From Mycobacterium sp. MBM (GTDB taxonomy: Bacteria; Actinomycetota; Actinomycetes; Mycobacteriales; Mycobacteriaceae): a DNA stretch of 64,000 nt. Under the pieces are notes generated by a model. It made no database searches and was not told where the DNA came from. It saw only the letters and a list, made by a program, of their open reading frames with translations. Of this stretch, positions 60,235-64,000 are shown one piece after another. Each line of letters opens with the position of its first letter. The first letter of the stretch is position 1. Where the stretch lies: contig JAKJHY010000009.1 of the NCBI GenBank assembly GCA_021648845.1, positions 1-64,000 on the forward strand, read 5' to 3'. Position numbers and translations under genes: made by a program.

Positions 60235-61484
60235 CGGGAGGTCGCCTCGGGGCGATTCAGCGTGATCTGGCGGGCCACCTCGTCGAGGACACCGCGCACC
60301 GCACGGACCGATTCCTCGTCGCCCAGTTCTTCGAAAAGCGAACGCGCCTCGAACAGTTTGGCCTTGGCCTCGGTGAATGCGCCCAGGTGGGCAAGGACAT
60401 TTCCCTGGTTGGCCAGCACCCGGGCCCTGCCGACCGGATCGGCGTCACGGTCGCGTGCCTGGAGTACGGCTTCGTAGAGCTCCACCGCCTCGACGAGGTT
60501 GTCGCCCTGATGCCTCGACGGTGTGTAGACCAGCGAATTGGCAAGGTTGAGTTGCACACTCGCCCACCGCTGCGGATAGTCGTCGCGGGTGAAGACCGTC
60601 AGCGCGGACCGCAGGGACTGCGCGGCCACCCCGAGGCGCAACTGACCGGATGCCTCGACCATCGGCATCGTCAGGTAGGCGGTCGCCAGATCGGCGTGCG
60701 CCGACGCCCACAGCAGCGGCGCGTCCTCGCGGCGCACCAACTGCAGCGCCGCGTGGTAGTGCGGCACGGCCTGTGCGATCAGTCCGGGGTTCTGCTGTGA
60801 CTGTTCGTGCAGCACGCCGGCGATACTCAGATGCAGTTCCGCGCGTTCCACAGCCAGCCCGTCGGCATCGGCAAGCAGCTGCAACGCTGCCACCATCCGC
60901 TCGTGCGCCGCACCGGGGTCGTCGGTGGCGATGCACACCGACGCGCACGCGCCCAGGAGGACTCCCGCCAGCGGTCGGGAGATGCCGCGCGCGACAGCGA
61001 CGGCCGCATCGAGGGCGGCGATGGCCAGCGCGGGATCGGCGGCCAGCAGATGGCTGGCGCGTGCCGCCAGCACCACCGCGGCCACCTCGCCATCGGCGCC
61101 GCCGACCTCGGGCGGTTCGTCGACGCGGCCCAGCGCAAACCGGACCACGTCGACCAGGGGCCCGAATTCACCGAGCGCGGTGCGTAATTCGTCGGCATCG
61201 TCGAGATCGGGGTCCAGGACGAAACGGTTGTAGCGCGAGACCGGATCGGTGCCCGGCAGTGCGGCCAGCGCGGCGGCCCGGTCACCGGCCAGCGCATGCC
61301 GGTGCGCCGTGAGCTGCACCGGCCAATCCTCGGGCAGGCGGCCCGCCAGCAGCGCTTCGCGGGCCGGTTCGGTGTCGTCCCCGGCGGGTATCAGCAGGTA
61401 TCCGAGGGGAAGGCTGAACGCGCCCAGCGGTTGCGGGCGCACGGCATATCGCACCGCCGCCTCGGCTATCGCGGTTTCGGTCAC
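60231..61484 (-). CDS. TPR-like helical repeat protein of the hydrogenase operon
   Basis: 417 residues, Ala/Leu-rich with tetratricopeptide-like repeats, clearest near the end (RWASVQLNLANSLVYTPSRH, GRARVLANQGNVLAHLGAFTEAKAKLFEARSLFEELGD). N-terminal 120 residues are different. GGGAGGG lies just before the GTG at 61484. It probably acts as an assembly scaffold (inference). It is followed by the NifU-Rieske gene with an ATGA overlap. Confidence 0.8.
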   Translation of the reverse strand: MTETAIAEAAVRYAVRPQPLGAFSLPLGYLLIPAGDDTEPAREALLAGRLPEDWPVQLTAHRHALAGDRAAALAALPGTDPVSRYNRFVLDPDLDDADELRTALGEFGPLVDVVRFALGRVDEPPEVGGADGEVAAVVLAARASHLLAADPALAIAALDAAVAVARGISRPLAGVLLGACASVCIATDDPGAAHERMVAALQLLADADGLAVERAELHLSIAGVLHEQSQQNPGLIAQAVPHYHAALQLVRREDAPLLWASAHADLATAYLTMPMVEASGQLRLGVAAQSLRSALTVFTRDDYPQRWASVQLNLANSLVYTPSRHQGDNLVEAVELYEAVLQARDRDADPVGRARVLANQGNVLAHLGAFTEAKAKLFEARSLFEELGDEESVRAVRGVLDEVARQITLNRPEATSR

Positions 61485-61500
61485 GGCCCTCCCATCGATG

Positions 61501-61620
61501 TCACCCGTTCACCGCATCGGCGAACACCACGACGATGTCGACGGCGAACTGCCCGCGCTCCTGCAGCACCAGGGTTTCGACGGCGTGCGCCACATCGGGC
61601 GAGCGGTTCGCCCCGGTCAC
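61501..61620 (-). CDS. 39-residue ORF in the hydrogenase operon
   Basis: A small frame (MTGANRSPDVAHAVETL..., ending VVVFADAVNG). The GTG at 61620 overlaps the stop of the maturation protease gene by 4 nt, and the stop lies 16 bp before the next GTG. It has no membrane helix long enough to be certain (FAVDIVVVFADAV is hydrophobic). The tight coupling on its upstream side, as at other junctions of this operon, supports a real gene; no family is recognised. Confidence 0.5.
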   Translation of the reverse strand: MTGANRSPDVAHAVETLVLQERGQFAVDIVVVFADAVNG

Positions 61621-62465
61621 GGCCGGCCGCCTTCGGGGGGCAGCGGGTCCAGCGGTACCCGCAGCGCACCCTGTTCGTCATCCCAGACACCACGGCGCAC
61701 CCCGGTCGGGATGCGGCCGTAGAGCACCTCGTGGATCAGGGCGCTGCGGTCCCCCGCCGGGTTGCGTTGTTTGAGCAGCAACCCGCCACTGCGCGGGCCG
61801 CGCAGCGGGATGAGCCAGAAGTCGTCGTCACGCACGACGGCGGCGACCGCATCGGAGGCGAATCTGCTGGCGGCCAGCGCCGCGTCCAGCCGGATATACC
61901 CGTCCTCGGTGAACTCGACGGTCACCTCGCGCGCCTTGGGTGGCCGCAGCGCGGCAAGAAACTCCCGTTCGACGACGTCCATGACGGTCTGCATGCCCGC
62001 CCGTACCGGCGCGGACAGATCTGCTCCGTACTCGACACCTTCGGCCTCGATGAGGAAGACGGTGATATCGGCGGGGCAGGCGTCGCCCAGCGCCCAGCGG
62101 GCGAACGCGATGGCGTGGTCCCAGCGGAACGAGTGGGTGTGCAGCCCTTGCAGGGGCGGCAATTCGGCGAACTCCTCGCCGGGCACCCGGTACACCGTGC
62201 CCGGGGCCGCCCCGGTGGCGGAGGCGTCGACGATGACGACTCGGCGTGCGCCCCGCATCCGGAACGCGGTGTCCATGCCCGCCGTCCCGCCGTCGACCAG
62301 CTGGGCGCCATCCGGCACGCCGAGTTCCCAGAGATGGCGCACCAGAACGGGTCCGACACCGTCGTCGCCGCGCAGCAGGTTGCCGCAGCCCACCACCAGC
62401 ACCTCGCAACCGGGCGGCTCGAGGTCGATGATTCCGGTGTCGGGTTCGATGGCCGTCAGGATCAC
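61617..62465 (-). CDS. Hydrogenase maturation protease with C-terminal extension
   Basis: 282 residues. The first 150 are an M52 (HupD/HyaD) endopeptidase: EVLVVGCGNLLRGDDGVGPVLVRHL, GTAGMDTAFRMRGARRVVIVDASATG and a later GLHTHSFRW histidine block. It clips the C-terminal peptide of the large subunit after nickel insertion. About 125 further residues (VTVEFTEDGYIRLDAALAAS, LIPLRGPRSGGLLLKQRN) are unusual for the family, which is normally about 160-200 residues. GTG start overlaps the large subunit stop (GTGA). Confidence 0.87.
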   Translation of the reverse strand: MILTAIEPDTGIIDLEPPGCEVLVVGCGNLLRGDDGVGPVLVRHLWELGVPDGAQLVDGGTAGMDTAFRMRGARRVVIVDASATGAAPGTVYRVPGEEFAELPPLQGLHTHSFRWDHAIAFARWALGDACPADITVFLIEAEGVEYGADLSAPVRAGMQTVMDVVEREFLAALRPPKAREVTVEFTEDGYIRLDAALAASRFASDAVAAVVRDDDFWLIPLRGPRSGGLLLKQRNPAGDRSALIHEVLYGRIPTGVRRGVWDDEQGALRVPLDPLPPEGGRP

Positions 62466-64000
62466 ACCATCCCGTTGATCACGAACTTCGACATCTCTTT
62501 GCCCGTCTTGCCGTCGTAGGCGTGCACGGTGCACACCAGACACGAGTCGAAACTTCGGGCCACATGCCCGAGTTCGACCGGATCCTCGGCATCGAGGATC
62601 GGCGATCCGACCAGCGCCTGCTCGATCGGACCCAGCACCTCCGCGCTGTCGCGGGGACCGATGTTCCACGCCGTCGGGGTGACCACCTGATAGTTCTTGA
62701 TCTTGGCATCTTCGATGACGATCCAGTCCGCCAATGCGCCCCGTGCCGCCTCGGTGGCGCCGAAGCCCTTGCCCTCCGCGTACTCGGTGGGCTTGCTGTA
62801 GAAGCTCTCCTTGAGGTCGATATCGTCGAGCCACTGCCGAGCCCACTTGTAGTACTTCGGTGCCTCGTGCATGCGTGCCATCTGCCGGACGAACACGCTG
62901 GGGCCGATCGAGTTGTACAGATTGGGAAACAGCGGGTCGTTGTCCTGGTGCGGCAGGGCATTGGGACCGCCGGCGGCCATCCGGCGGGCCAGCGGTCCGG
63001 CCTCCAGGGGCACACTGCCCAGGGCGCCGCCGATGTCATAGCGCGGGGACTTCGCCCAGCTGTACTTGCCCTGCTTGCGGCCGGCCTCCGGGTCGATGGG
63101 AATGGTCTCCCCCTCGAAGGGATGCAGCGGCCGGTTGCCTTCGTAGAAGGAATGTGTGACATCCTCTCGGACCTTGGCCTGGTCGAAGTCGTGCCAGGTT
63201 CCGCCGGCGTAGATACCGGAGCGACCGATCAGCGCGTCGTTGCGGCCCTCGATGGTCGGGTTCTCGTAGCGCGCGGGGTCGAAGTACGTGCCGGTGGCCA
63301 GGTAGTTGCCCACTCCCTGGCCGTACTTGTCGAGCCCGACGTCGAGGCAGTAGCGGATGAAGAACCCGCAGTCGCTGTTGTGTTGGGACTCGTTCTCGTC
63401 CACCCAGGCGAGCATGTCCTCCCAGGTCTTGATCTCCAGCCAGCGGTCGACGCTGCAGCCCAGCCATTGGCCTTCCAGCCAGGCGTCCTTCCAGTGTTCG
63501 AGGATTGCGATGGAGCGGGTCACGTCCGACAGCGTCGGTGCACACATCACGCCGCCGGGCACCATGAAGCTCGAATGCGGCCACTGTCCGCCGAAGATCG
63601 CGTACACCTCGACCGGCTTGCCGGACAGCACCACGCCCGGTTGGTAACTGGTGCCCACGTAGGGCGCGAACCGGCGGACGGCCTCGTCGTACAGCGGCGA
63701 CTTCGCGTAGTTCTTGTTGGTCAGGTCGATGGCGAACAGTGCGTAGAAGTACCGTGGGATCGACTGCAGGGTCTCGGCGGCCTGACAGATGTTGCGGACC
63801 AGCGTCGCGTTGTGCGGCATGTGGGTTTTCCACGCGGTGTCGAGTGCATAGGCCGACTTGTAGAGATGGCTGCCCCCGCAGATCCCGCAGATGCGCGGGC
63901 ACACCACGAGCCCGGCCTGCGGGTCCTTGCCGCGCAGGATGATCTCGAAGCCGCGGAACATCGCGGCCTCGGTCCATGCGGACGTGACGACGCCGTCGTC
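62462..64000 (-). CDS. hucL: Group 2a [NiFe] hydrogenase large subunit (HucL-like), 5' end beyond the window
   Basis: 513 codons are visible including the stop; about 25 N-terminal residues are missing at the right edge. The Ni-binding motifs are L1 PRICGICGGSHLYKSAYAL and L2 ARSFDSCLVCTVHAYDGKTG, with the C-terminal tail KFVINGMV to be removed by the protease after the His. The sequence is close to cyanobacterial HupL (LFAIDLTNKNYAKSPLYDE, GGQWPHSSFMVPGGVM), the group 2a hallmark. It oxidises H2, in mycobacteria at atmospheric levels (known for Huc). The small subunit should lie just to the right. Confidence 0.92.
   Translation of the reverse strand, partial: DDGVVTSAWTEAAMFRGFEIILRGKDPQAGLVVCPRICGICGGSHLYKSAYALDTAWKTHMPHNATLVRNICQAAETLQSIPRYFYALFAIDLTNKNYAKSPLYDEAVRRFAPYVGTSYQPGVVLSGKPVEVYAIFGGQWPHSSFMVPGGVMCAPTLSDVTRSIAILEHWKDAWLEGQWLGCSVDRWLEIKTWEDMLAWVDENESQHNSDCGFFIRYCLDVGLDKYGQGVGNYLATGTYFDPARYENPTIEGRNDALIGRSGIYAGGTWHDFDQAKVREDVTHSFYEGNRPLHPFEGETIPIDPEAGRKQGKYSWAKSPRYDIGGALGSVPLEAGPLARRMAAGGPNALPHQDNDPLFPNLYNSIGPSVFVRQMARMHEAPKYYKWARQWLDDIDLKESFYSKPTEYAEGKGFGATEAARGALADWIVIEDAKIKNYQVVTPTAWNIGPRDSAEVLGPIEQALVGSPILDAEDPVELGHVARSFDSCLVCTVHAYDGKTGKEMSKFVINGMV

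Overview
The window is about 64 kb of high-GC actinobacterial chromosome. Gene content and order point to a fast-growing, environmental mycobacterium (Mycolicibacterium type). Long blocks match the M. tuberculosis order that I recall for Rv2720-Rv2773c: lexA, LGFP protein, fadE20, hflX-dapF-miaA, DUF349 gene, miaB, recX-recA, DUF3046, glycosyltransferase, ephG, psp operon, clgR, pgsA3, argA, ftsK, SDR-methyltransferase, rnj-dapA, dfrA-thyA, dapB. Blocks that the pathogen lacks are inserted between these anchors. All homology statements come from recognising the proteins by eye; no search was run.

Layout. 1-4.6 kb: ohr peroxidase, lexA with its own SOS box, an LGFP cell-wall protein and fadE20. 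4.6-12.9 kb: accessory insert with a BisC-like molybdoenzyme, a four-gene lipid operon (thiolase-like protein, DUF35 protein, double acyl-CoA dehydrogenase, TetR) and a PE-PPE hydrolase. 13-21.5 kb: hflX-dapF-miaA operon, DUF349 gene and miaB. 21.5-26.4 kb: glutamate-type ABC importer, then a divergent MFS/MarR pair around a perfect 24-bp palindrome. 26.5-31.4 kb: recX-recA (no intein), a divergent hydrolase sharing the recA control region, then DUF3046, glycosyltransferase, epoxide hydrolase and DUF5313 genes. 31.4-37.2 kb: pspM-pspA-clgR behind a SigE-type promoter, pgsA3, argA, ftsK. 37.4-44.9 kb: SulP-carbonic anhydrase fusion, ABM protein, SDR, methyltransferase, rnj-dapA, deaminase. 44.95-47.2 kb: a type VII secretion-style cassette of two WXG100 proteins, a polymorphic toxin interrupted by an in-frame TGA, and its SCO4402-like immunity gene. 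47.3-57.3 kb: SDR, diguanylate cyclase, dehalogenase, YcaQ, dfrA-thyA, dienelactone hydrolase, the dapB operon, META lipoprotein and epimerase. 57.3-64 kb: the distal part of a group 2a [NiFe] hydrogenase (Huc-type) operon running off the right edge, with accessory genes including a NifU-Rieske fusion and a 39-residue ORF.

How it works together. Three stress circuits can be read from the DNA: LexA/SOS (lexA, recA), the RecA-independent PafBC-type promoter of recA, and SigE/ClgR/Psp envelope stress. Many genes are packed with ATGA or GTGA start/stop overlaps, and six convergent pairs share a single CTAG or TTAG as interlocked stops. Several starts sit 6-8 nt after a TANNNT -10 element, which suggests leaderless mRNAs and was used to choose starts. 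No tRNA, rRNA, CRISPR array or insertion sequence was seen. The most unusual parts are the WXG100 toxin cassette with its broken toxin, the cysteine-less thiolase/DUF35 pair, and the accessory genes of the hydrogenase operon.
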